Positions 31,251 to 38,240 of a stretch of DNA of 40,130 bases are shown here, one piece after another (within the stretch, counting starts at the first letter, position 1; each line of letters opens with the position of its first letter). The stretch covers positions 1 through 40,130 of the forward strand of contig CAROLD010000019.1 of NCBI GenBank assembly GCA_949035555.1, given 5' to 3'. Under the pieces are notes generated by a model. That model saw nothing but the letters and a program-made list of their open reading frames with translations. It did no database searches and was not told the DNA's origin. The stretch is from an uncultured bacterium (GTDB lineage Bacteria; Cyanobacteriota; Vampirovibrionia; Gastranaerophilales; Gastranaerophilaceae). Made by a program: the position numbers and the translations under genes.

Positions 31251-31589
31251 TTATGCCCCGTATACTGCGGCAAGCTTTGCTGTTATAGATTTAAAAAACG
31301 GCAAATCTTCGGTTAATTCAATTCCTGCAATAGGAAATTTTACAACTGCTTCATCAGGATTTTCAACAATAGCATATTCATCTTCAATCTCTACAGAAAC
31401 TTCTTGTACCTGTAATTCTTCTTCTATAGGTTTAACAAATGATGAAATTTTTGCATCTAATAATTCATCAAAAGAAATCTCTTCACCTTTTGGACTGGTC
31501 TGAAACAGACTGCCAAATTTAGTAGCTTTTGTTCTGATATCCATTTTCTTTTTGGTCATAATATTGTTTCTTACAGCCTGTGCTAACAT
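31251..31589 (-). CDS. Small hypothetical protein
   Basis: 112 residues from the ATG at 31589, preceded by GAGGG. The frame is open 43 codons farther up, but that part has no ribosome site and an unlikely sequence. The N-terminus MLAQAVRNNIMTKKKMDIRTKATKFGSLFQTS is basic, followed by an acidic middle (VQEVSVEIEDEYAIVENPDEAVVKFPIAGIEL) and a short helix SITAKLAAVYGA. No membrane segment. The KFGSLF and ISFDEL segments loosely recall the SFG motif of other proteins here. Possibly cotranscribed with the SulP gene. No family recognised. Confidence 0.75.
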   Translation of the reverse strand: MLAQAVRNNIMTKKKMDIRTKATKFGSLFQTSPKGEEISFDELLDAKISSFVKPIEEELQVQEVSVEIEDEYAIVENPDEAVVKFPIAGIELTEDLPFFKSITAKLAAVYGA

Positions 31590-31671
31590 AGATTTACCCT
31601 CTTCCTTATTTATCCAGTATAGTAGTCTATGAGAGATTTTGCATACTCTATATGGTCGAGATTTCGAAAAG

Positions 31672-31687
31672 TATTTGTAAACAAATA
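31672..31687. promoter_or_regulatory. Palindrome in the divergent spacer
   Basis: TATTTGT/ACAAATA arms around AA, in the 213-base spacer between the 112-residue gene and the LysM gene. A 16-base symmetric site in a divergent control region fits an operator. A TAACACTT site follows at 31713-31720. Confidence 0.35.
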
Positions 31688-31802
31688 TTAAGAATAGTAT
31701 ATACACTGAATATAACACTTGGCAATTCTGAAATTAAAAATTTCTTTATAGAGACATAGGGGATATGAAATCTTAAATAGAAAGAAAATGGAGGAAATTA
31801 AG

Positions 31803-32837
31803 ATGACAAAAGTTTCAGGTTATCAGCCAACAGCTGAACAATTAGCAGCACAACAAGCACGCAGAGAAGCTCAACAAGCAGCAAAAGCAGCAAGAAAAGC
31901 GCCAACAGGCAGTAAAACAGTTTTTGATAAAAAACAAGGTAAATATGTAAGTATAGACATTGCAGATGTTCAAGCTAAAAAAGCAGCAAGAACACAAGCT
32001 GCAGCCGAACAAGCCGCAGCAACAAAAACTACAGGCGGAAGAACTTTATTTGATAAAAAGAAAGGCAAATATATTTCAATTGATGCTGATGTAATTAAAG
32101 GCGGAAAAGCCGCTAAAGCAGAGCAAAAAGCCGTAACCGAAGCAGCAAGAGAAGCTGAAAGATTTGGCGGTAAAACTGTATTTGACAAAACTACAGGAAA
32201 ATGGGTTTCTCAATCAGCAGAAGAAGTAAAAGCAATTTCAGAAGCAGGTAAAGGTGCAGGCGAAAGTGTTGTTAAAACTGCAGAAAAATCAGGTATTATG
32301 TCAAAAATCGGCAAATACACTAAAAAATTCGGTAAAATTGCATTGATTGGTGCAGCTGTAGCCGCAGTAGTTGCGGGCGGTGTCTGGTTATATAATAAAA
32401 TAACAGGCAAAAAAGATGAAGCTGAAGCTCCACAGGCAGCAAGCACTCCGGCAGAAAAACCGGCAGAAAAACCGGCAGAAAAACCGGAGGCACCAAAAGC
32501 TGAAGAGTCAGCTAAACCGGCAGTGCCGCCAACAAAACAGGACGAAAAAGATGACAAAAAGGTTGAGAAAAAACCGGAAGACAAAAAAGCAGAAGATAAA
32601 AAAGATGAACCTTTAAAAGAAGTTCCGAAAGATTACGAAGTTAAAAAAGGCGACTGCGTATGGAATATCGCAAAACAGCACTTAAAAGACTTAAATCCGG
32701 ATCCTAATTACAAACCAACCAATGCTGAAATTTTAAAACACACTAAAGAATTAATGGAATTAAACCAATTAGTATTCGAAGCAGACGGTTACCACGTAAT
32801 GATCAGACCAAAACAACATCTTAAATTAGCAGCATAG
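31803..32837 (+). CDS. Membrane LysM protein with three FDKxxGKY repeats
   Basis: 344 residues from the ATG at 31803 (GGAGG eight bases before). The first 165 residues are Ala/Lys/Gln-rich, with three copies of a 16-residue unit: KTVFDKKQGKYVSID (38-52), RTLFDKKKGKYISID (80-94) and KTVFDKTTGKWVSQ (124-137). One membrane helix follows (KIALIGAAVAAVVAGGVWLY, about 178-197), then an AEKP-rich linker and a LysM-type domain from DYEVKKGDCVWNIAKQHL (278) to the end. The LysM domain carries an insert of about 20 residues. Charge distribution puts the LysM side in the periplasm, where it would bind peptidoglycan, and the repeats in the cytoplasm. A strong terminator follows. Confidence 0.85.
   Translation: MTKVSGYQPTAEQLAAQQARREAQQAAKAARKAPTGSKTVFDKKQGKYVSIDIADVQAKKAARTQAAAEQAAATKTTGGRTLFDKKKGKYISIDADVIKGGKAAKAEQKAVTEAAREAERFGGKTVFDKTTGKWVSQSAEEVKAISEAGKGAGESVVKTAEKSGIMSKIGKYTKKFGKIALIGAAVAAVVAGGVWLYNKITGKKDEAEAPQAASTPAEKPAEKPAEKPEAPKAEESAKPAVPPTKQDEKDDKKVEKKPEDKKAEDKKDEPLKEVPKDYEVKKGDCVWNIAKQHLKDLNPDPNYKPTNAEILKHTKELMELNQLVFEADGYHVMIRPKQHLKLAA
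32448..32483 (+). repeat. Tandem 12-base repeat, three copies
   Basis: CCGGCAGAAAAA is repeated three times and encodes the PAEK linker of the LysM protein. Copy number can vary by slippage, changing linker length. Confidence 0.9.
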
Positions 32838-32850
32838 TATATAGTATAGT

Positions 32851-32890
32851 AAAAAAAGAGGCGCGATTTTAAAATCGCGCCTCTTTTTTT
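32851..32890 (+). terminator. Terminator of the LysM gene
   Basis: Perfect 20-base arms with GC-rich core GAGGCGCGATTTT, ending in seven T. It works in both directions but only the LysM gene points into it. Confidence 0.95.
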
Positions 32891-32893
32891 CTG

Positions 32894-32929
32894 CTAACAC
32901 TTGACAAAGTGTTAGGGTTACCTTACAAT
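32894..32929 (+). promoter_or_regulatory. Promoter and overlapping palindromic operator of the DtxR-family gene
   Basis: TTGACA (32901-32906), 17 bases and TACAAT (32924-32929). The -35 is embedded in a 22-base palindrome: CTAACACTT (32894-32902), GACA, AAGTGTTAG (32907-32915). A dimeric repressor bound here would block RNA polymerase, so autoregulation by the DtxR-family product 25 bases downstream is likely. The leader holds a GAAGGAG ribosome site. Confidence 0.82.
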
Positions 32930-32953
32930 TAATCCCGAAGGAGACTTAAGAGC

Positions 32954-33385
32954 ATGTGTGCAGAATTGAAAAATTTATCATCAGGACTGGAAGATTATTT
33001 AGAAGCCATTTATATAGCTCATTTGAACAATGAACCCCTAAAAGGCGCAGAGCTTGCACGAAGATTAAATATTTCAAGAGCATCAGTATCCGAAGCTCTT
33101 TCTAAACTCGTAGCAAAAGGGCTCATAAATTACAACAGCTATGAAGCAATTGCAATAACCAAATCAGGAATCGAAGAAGCTAAACAAGTTTATAATAAAC
33201 ACCATACGCTTGAACAATTTTTTGAAAAAGTTCTTGGTATTGCCAAACCTGAAGCTAGTGAGAATGCATGCAAAATTGAACATATTGTTTCCAAAAATGT
33301 TCTGGACGAAATGACCAGATTTACTCAATTTTGCGAATATCATAGCGAAATAATGAATTTATATAAAAAGGAAAAACTAAAATAA
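32954..33385 (+). CDS. DtxR/MntR-family metal-dependent regulator
   Basis: 143 residues: winged helix with LEDYLEAIYIAHLNNEPLKGAELARRLNISRASVSEALSKLVAKGLINY (12-60), then a dimer/metal domain NKHHTLEQFFEKVLGI and ENACKIEHIVSKNVLDEM. Candidate ligands are Asp14 and Glu17 (MntR-like), His83/His84, and Cys106, Glu109, His110 (a C-x-x-E-H like DtxR). The mix leaves Mn versus Fe open. There is no C-terminal SH3/FeoA domain, as in MntR. It is probably self-repressed through the palindrome at 32894-32915. Its stop overlaps the next gene's start (TAATG). Confidence 0.92.
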   Translation: MCAELKNLSSGLEDYLEAIYIAHLNNEPLKGAELARRLNISRASVSEALSKLVAKGLINYNSYEAIAITKSGIEEAKQVYNKHHTLEQFFEKVLGIAKPEASENACKIEHIVSKNVLDEMTRFTQFCEYHSEIMNLYKKEKLK

Positions 33386-34395
33386 TGATAAAAATTTCAT
33401 CAGTCGGGAAATATTTAGACCAACCAATTTTAACCGCAAAATTAAACAAAAAAATTCCCGTAATTCTTACAGCAGCAAGCACTGTATTTACAGTAAATGA
33501 AATCAGAAAAGCTGAACCTCAAGAGCGTAAAAAAACAGGACTGAAATTAGGAATAATACTTGGTGCAACAATAATTTCTGCATCTAACGCTTCTAAAATT
33601 GCAAGTTATATTACCAAAAGACCAGTTAAAAAACTTTCCAATATAATTGAAGAAAACACCAAAACGGTCACTGAAATTTTAGAAGATACAACTCTTTCTA
33701 AAAAGTTATCCCCAATTCTTGAGAAAGCTAAAGACAAAATTTTAACACTAAAGGAAGTTGATACTTTAAATAAAGGAATGAAAAAATCAACATTAAATAA
33801 ACTCATTCCTGACCCTGAAAATATTACTTCCAAAGATATTTTTAAAGAAATAGGATGGCTGTCAATATTCGGAATAATCCCTGTAGCCGGAGGAATTGCT
33901 GGTGGGATTGTTGCAGATAAGCTTACCGAAAAAAACTGGAAAGACAGAGTTTCAAACAAAATTAAAGAAGGTTTGTACCAATATTTAGCAAACATATTTA
34001 TGTGTAATATCGGTGCCGGAGCGGCACTTGCGATACTTGAAAAAGCAAATATACGTTCAAAAGCCGCAAGATGTGTCGGAATGGTTTCAGGTATTCTTTT
34101 GACCGGAGTTATAGGGGGAAGCGCCATTGCAAACTTTATAGGTAATAAATTTATCAATCCTGTAATTCTAAAAAGTAAAAAAGAAGATCACCGTACTCCG
34201 GAACTTCTGGATTTAGGATTACACACTGACGATATTGCAACTGTTTCGCTTTTATCAGGCTTGAAGTGGATTGAACCGTCTCTGCCTTTACTATATGCGG
34301 TATCCGGATATCGCGCAGGTATTGGTTATCGAAACGACCATAAACATCATTCTTCAAACGAAAAACAAGCTCATTTTTTACGCGCTAAGTGTTAG
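33385..34395 (+). CDS. Unknown multi-pass membrane protein coupled to the DtxR-type regulator
   Basis: 336 residues, no family recognised. Hydrophobic segments lie at about 24-38, 53-75, 153-177, 197-217, 226-250 and 285-305, with a charged Lys/Glu-rich region (75-150). Glycine-rich helices (PVAGGIAGGIVA, GVIGGSAIANFIG) suggest close helix packing. The C-terminus is His-rich (RNDHKHHSSNEKQAH). The start overlaps the regulator's stop by one base, so it should be metal-regulated. It does not look like MntH, MntP, FeoB or a ZIP/CDF carrier. A role in Mn or Fe transport or storage is inferred from context only. Confidence 0.85.
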   Translation: MIKISSVGKYLDQPILTAKLNKKIPVILTAASTVFTVNEIRKAEPQERKKTGLKLGIILGATIISASNASKIASYITKRPVKKLSNIIEENTKTVTEILEDTTLSKKLSPILEKAKDKILTLKEVDTLNKGMKKSTLNKLIPDPENITSKDIFKEIGWLSIFGIIPVAGGIAGGIVADKLTEKNWKDRVSNKIKEGLYQYLANIFMCNIGAGAALAILEKANIRSKAARCVGMVSGILLTGVIGGSAIANFIGNKFINPVILKSKKEDHRTPELLDLGLHTDDIATVSLLSGLKWIEPSLPLLYAVSGYRAGIGYRNDHKHHSSNEKQAHFLRAKC

Positions 34396-34410
34396 GTATA
34401 ATTAACACTT
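34387..34410 (+). promoter_or_regulatory. Second TAACACTT inverted pair with a -10-like box
   Basis: AAGTGTTA (34388-34395, overlapping the stop codon) and TAACACTT (34403-34410) flank GTATAAT, with TATAAT at 34397-34402. These are the half-sites of the 32894 operator in the opposite order. No gene starts downstream on this strand; a terminator lies at 34448-34482. The element could control a short RNA of about 75 bases, or be a binding site without a promoter. Confidence 0.35.
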
Positions 34411-34447
34411 GGTTACACCTTATATTTATAACCCATAACTGTACACA

Positions 34448-34482
34448 AAAAGAGGCAAGAAGTTTAACCACCTGCCTCTTTT
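34448..34482. terminator. Bidirectional terminator between 33385-34395 and the gene at 34502
   Basis: AAAAGAGGCA pairs with TGCCTCTTTT (10 base pairs), with T-runs on both outer sides. It separates the convergent genes. Confidence 0.85.
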
Positions 34483-34501
34483 CTTTATGGAATTAAAAAT
34501 T

Positions 34502-35065
34502 CTATATAACTTCTATGAAATTTTTATTTTTCAGCTCAAGTCCAACTTTTGATAAGAATTTCAAATCTTCCTGATCGGCATAGTTTACAACAACCTCTTT
34601 GTTGCCGTGTTTTTTTGCAATGGCTCTAAAAGAATCAACCAAACTTGAAGCTATATGTTTAATATCTCGGGATCTTCTTTTCTGTGCATATGCATATTCA
34701 GGTGTAGTTCCTATTTTATAAATTTGAACAGTGTCTTTACCTCTTTGAATTTTATCAGTAGACATTAAACCAAGAATTTGGTTAGGGTCAACACTGCCGG
34801 AAAAATCCTTTTGTTTTGATAGAGCATATATTTGAGCGTTGCTTCCTAAAATATTAGCTTCCTCTGCGATACCCGCTGATAAATTTTTTCTGTTCCAAAG
34901 TCTGCAAATATTACTTAAAACTTTTCGGTCTTCTTGTTTTACAGTTTCAAATTTTATAAAACTTACCTCTAAATCTTTCCATTTTGTACCTACTTTTGAT
35001 TTTACTTTAGCAGGACCCATATATCTTGCGCCAAATTGGATATTATTTGTTCTTTGTATTTCCAT
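34502..35065 (-). CDS. GNAT-like protein with N-terminal IQFG motif
   Basis: 187 residues beginning MEIQRTNNIQFGARYMGP, another bearer of the N-terminal xFG motif. The C-terminal two thirds resembles an acetyltransferase fold: a strand VQIYKIGTTPEYAY, basic turn QKRRSRDI in the place of the CoA pyrophosphate loop, a helix IASSLVDSFRAIAKKHG, strand EVVVNYA and KFLSKVGLELKNKNF. The loop lacks a clean Q/RxxGxG/A, so catalysis is uncertain. AAGGAG precedes the ATG. It lies 70 bases downstream of the helicase gene on the same strand. Confidence 0.7.
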   Translation of the reverse strand: MEIQRTNNIQFGARYMGPAKVKSKVGTKWKDLEVSFIKFETVKQEDRKVLSNICRLWNRKNLSAGIAEEANILGSNAQIYALSKQKDFSGSVDPNQILGLMSTDKIQRGKDTVQIYKIGTTPEYAYAQKRRSRDIKHIASSLVDSFRAIAKKHGNKEVVVNYADQEDLKFLSKVGLELKNKNFIEVI

Positions 35066-35135
35066 ACTTAAAATTCTCCTTTTTGTTTATAGAATATACA
35101 AAACTCAAACATTTTTTTTTTTGCTATCTGTCAGA

Positions 35136-38100
35136 TTATAATAAATCAAGTTTACAAAGATGCTTATAAACACAACTTTTGCACGTACCCTGTTTATCTT
35201 CTTTTATAGGATTAAATCGTAAAGCTTTAATATTTGCATATGTTTCTTGAATCAGATTTTCAATATATTCCATGTCATCATTAGACAATATTTTATAAAC
35301 ACTTTTTGCATAATCCTCAACATAAATTATACCGACCTGCGAAACCTTATTACCGGTTAATCTTTCATAAGCAAGCTTATAGAAACAAAGTTGATTAAAA
35401 TAATTTTTTCGATCTCCGTCCGGTGAAATTTGTTTTTCGGAAGTTGGTTTTCCGGTTTTATAATCATAGAGCGAATATGTGCCATCAGAATTTTTTTCTA
35501 TTCTGTCAATTTTTCCGGTCACTATATCTTCGCCAACATCAACACCATAAAAACTAAACTCAACATCAACAACCCGTTCAAACGGAATTTGTGAAAAATG
35601 AGGATAGTAATTCAGCAATAATTTTTCACCTTGTTTAAGAAGTTTTTCTTTCTTTTCAAAGGCTGTAAATTTCATACTGTCCATACCTGCATTAAAATAT
35701 TCAAGAACATCTTTTATATCAGGATAATTCCCTTGTTCTTTTGCAATTTTCACAGAGCGTTCAAGAATTGAGTGAATAATCGAACCAAAATTTGCATTGT
35801 CCCAATCAGCTTCTTCAACATCTATCCCAAGAACTTTTAAATAGAAAAACTTACGCGGGCATAAAAGATAATCATTAACCCTTGATGGAGACAAAACAAC
35901 TGACTTAACGCGTTCTTCAATCTCATTTAAAAAAGCTTTTCTGTTATCAAATACTTCTGATGAAATACTTCTGACAAACTCTCTTGTTAAATCATCAGCT
36001 CCGCATTCAAATTGTCGAGCGTCAAACGAATCATCTGAAAAACCAGAAAGATATTTGGTAATCTGCTGGGCTTTACCACTGTTATTATCAGCAAAAGAAA
36101 GGGTCAGAGAATGTTTTGCTCTTGTAATTCCAACGAATAATAATTTTAAAAGTTCTGAATCTTTTTTAGCCTGAGCTAAATCCTTATCATAAACTTCATC
36201 TGTAATAAGTTTGTATTCCCCCGGCATTCTAAAATTTTCCCAGCTTGAAGATATTAAATTCGGGAGATATACATACTCAAATTCACGCCCTTTAGAACCG
36301 TGATAAGTCATCAGCTGAACCGCATTTTGTACGGTATTTTCTTTATCAAGATTTATATCAATGTCATTTTTCAGACAGTCATCAAGATAATTTACAAAGT
36401 CGCCAAGACCTTTGGTCATATCAATTTTTTGGAAATTTTCAGCTTCTGAAATAAGTTTTTTAATACCTGAAATATTTTCTGTCCTATTTTTACCGCATCT
36501 GTAAAAATATTCTAAAATCCCTGTGCGGTTTATTACCTCAACAATTGTATTGCGTAGAGTATTTGAAGTGGAATATATTTTCAAATCTTCAAATGTTTCT
36601 AAAAACTTAGAAATTTTTTCAGGATTTTTCCATCCGTCAAGCGTCTGCATAAGAGTTATAAAATCGTTTGGCTTCTCTTTTTTCAAAAGCTGTTGTTCAT
36701 GCAAAATTTTATTATAATCTTCAACACCCAGTTTAAAAGGTTCTGAAAGCATAAGCCCGAAAAGTTTGTCCGATGCTAAAATATGATTATTCATTGCCTT
36801 CAAATAAAAATAAATCAGAATTGTTGAACGAATAGAAAAAATACTTTTGCCTTCATCAATCTGATAAGGGATATTTTTAGCTTTTAAAAGTTCGGAAAAG
36901 GTTTGCAGTTCTGCGCGTTTTTTTGCAATTATTGCGATTTGCGAAAAATCTTTTGCTCCATTATCTTTTACTGGACAATTATCAGAATTCACAAGAGTTT
37001 GAATATCCTGTGTTATATGATTGAATTCCTGAATAGTTTCCGCAAACTGCAAACGACTAATCTTCTTATCCTTTGCTATAATTTTAGCATTCTTTGCTGT
37101 TAATTTTTTAGAAATATTATAAGTCGTTTTAAAATATTCATTATTTTCCAAGCGATTAACATCCTGCATAACTACAAGATTACTGAAATCAAGGATGGTC
37201 TGTGTTGAACGGTTATTTTCTTCAAGACAAATAACTTTTGTCTGCGGATATTTAGTCAAAAAATATTCTATATTATCGCTTTTTGCTCCCTGAAATCCAT
37301 AAATAATCTGGTCGTCATCCCCTACAACAAATATATTTTGTTCAGGATTTGAGTCAACCAGATTAAAAATAATTTTATTTTGTAAATCATTAGTATCCTG
37401 ATATTCATCTACAAGAAAATAGGTGTATTTTGATGAAACTTCGCGCAAAAACACTTCATCTTCTTCAAATGCATTTAGAACAAAATTTATCATATCTGAA
37501 AAATCAATCAGATTATTGTTAAGCATTTTGGTGCAGTATAATTCGTATAAACTCCATAGTTCTTTTGCTTTTTCAATATTTGTTTTAATTTTTTCAAGCT
37601 CGGCATAACGACCCTTGTTCTGGTTTTTTCCTTGTTGTTCGCGTTCATAAATCTCACTTTCAAGCTCTTTATAACGCGGCATTAAAGTTTCATTTGTATT
37701 GATGCATTCCAAATAATTTTCTTTTGCAATTCGTTTCGTTTTTAATTTTTCAACATAGGAAATAAAACTTTTTGTAAAAAAGTATCTGTCTGCGCGCGCT
37801 GGAATAAAAAATTCTAACTTTGCCTCATCAATACATTCTTTCATTATAGAAACTTTTTCGGTTTCTGTAATTAGCCGAACATCAGCACCCATCTCAAACT
37901 GCGATGGATATTCTTTTATTATGTCATTACAAAATGAGTGATAAGTATAAATATCAACACTTGAAGCTTTTACACCCATTTTCTTAATCAATCTTTGGCG
38001 CATCTCAGACGCCGCGGCATCCGAAAAAGTTAAGCATAAAATTGATGCAGGATTTACACCATCCGAAAGCATTTTTTCAATTCTATTAATCACCGTAAAA

Positions 38101-38216
38101 GTTTTACCCGTCCCCGGACCGGCGAGGAGCATTACCTGTCCTTTTAAAATTTCAATTGCTTCATGCTGTTTTGTATTAGGTTTTATTACAGCTTTTTCTA
38201 TAATCTGTTCTGACAT
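35136..38216 (-). CDS. UvrD-like helicase fused to RecB-type nuclease with probable Fe-S cluster
   Basis: 1026 residues. Helicase motifs: Q region KPNTKQHEAIEI, Walker A LAGPGTGKT (33-39 core), LTFSDAAASEMRQRL, Walker B VDEYQDTND, VVGDDDQIIYGFQGA, LEENNRST, MTYHGSKGREFEYVYLP and VGITRAKHSLTLS. The C-terminal nuclease has SPSRVNDYLLCPRKFFY (Cys786), GSIIHSILE (His815), GKIDRIE (Asp904), YDYKTGKP (Asp918, Lys920) and KSCVYKHLC near the end (Cys1012, Cys1015, Cys1021). The four Cys match the 4Fe-4S staple of AddB/Cas4-type nucleases. A role in DNA end resection is likely. The ATG lacks a ribosome site and follows a TGC-TAAATT box by six bases. Confidence 0.92.
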   Translation of the reverse strand: MSEQIIEKAVIKPNTKQHEAIEILKGQVMLLAGPGTGKTFTVINRIEKMLSDGVNPASILCLTFSDAAASEMRQRLIKKMGVKASSVDIYTYHSFCNDIIKEYPSQFEMGADVRLITETEKVSIMKECIDEAKLEFFIPARADRYFFTKSFISYVEKLKTKRIAKENYLECINTNETLMPRYKELESEIYEREQQGKNQNKGRYAELEKIKTNIEKAKELWSLYELYCTKMLNNNLIDFSDMINFVLNAFEEDEVFLREVSSKYTYFLVDEYQDTNDLQNKIIFNLVDSNPEQNIFVVGDDDQIIYGFQGAKSDNIEYFLTKYPQTKVICLEENNRSTQTILDFSNLVVMQDVNRLENNEYFKTTYNISKKLTAKNAKIIAKDKKISRLQFAETIQEFNHITQDIQTLVNSDNCPVKDNGAKDFSQIAIIAKKRAELQTFSELLKAKNIPYQIDEGKSIFSIRSTILIYFYLKAMNNHILASDKLFGLMLSEPFKLGVEDYNKILHEQQLLKKEKPNDFITLMQTLDGWKNPEKISKFLETFEDLKIYSTSNTLRNTIVEVINRTGILEYFYRCGKNRTENISGIKKLISEAENFQKIDMTKGLGDFVNYLDDCLKNDIDINLDKENTVQNAVQLMTYHGSKGREFEYVYLPNLISSSWENFRMPGEYKLITDEVYDKDLAQAKKDSELLKLLFVGITRAKHSLTLSFADNNSGKAQQITKYLSGFSDDSFDARQFECGADDLTREFVRSISSEVFDNRKAFLNEIEERVKSVVLSPSRVNDYLLCPRKFFYLKVLGIDVEEADWDNANFGSIIHSILERSVKIAKEQGNYPDIKDVLEYFNAGMDSMKFTAFEKKEKLLKQGEKLLLNYYPHFSQIPFERVVDVEFSFYGVDVGEDIVTGKIDRIEKNSDGTYSLYDYKTGKPTSEKQISPDGDRKNYFNQLCFYKLAYERLTGNKVSQVGIIYVEDYAKSVYKILSNDDMEYIENLIQETYANIKALRFNPIKEDKQGTCKSCVYKHLCKLDLL

Positions 38217-38231
38217 ATTATAAATTTAGCA
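38217..38231 (-). promoter_or_regulatory. Extended -10 candidate abutting the helicase-nuclease ATG
   Basis: On the minus strand TGC-TAAATT (38231-38223) is followed by six bases and the ATG at 38216. The whole intergenic gap is 24 bases and carries no ribosome site, so a leaderless start is the simplest reading. AT-richness makes chance matches likely. Confidence 0.35.
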
Positions 38232-38240
38232 TAAAAAATA

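Noticed and set aside
31590..31718. Longer form of the small protein ending at 31251, with a hydrophobic start
   Set aside because: The extra 43 residues have no ribosome site and cover the divergent control region. The ATG at 31589 follows GAGGG.
32448..32483. Short tandem repeat as a possible CRISPR array
   Set aside because: Units are 12 bases with no spacers and lie in frame in the LysM gene as an AEKP linker.
38217..38222. TATAAT directly before the helicase-nuclease ATG as its -10 box
   Set aside because: It touches the ATG, so a transcript from it would start inside the gene. TAAATT six bases farther up is the better box.
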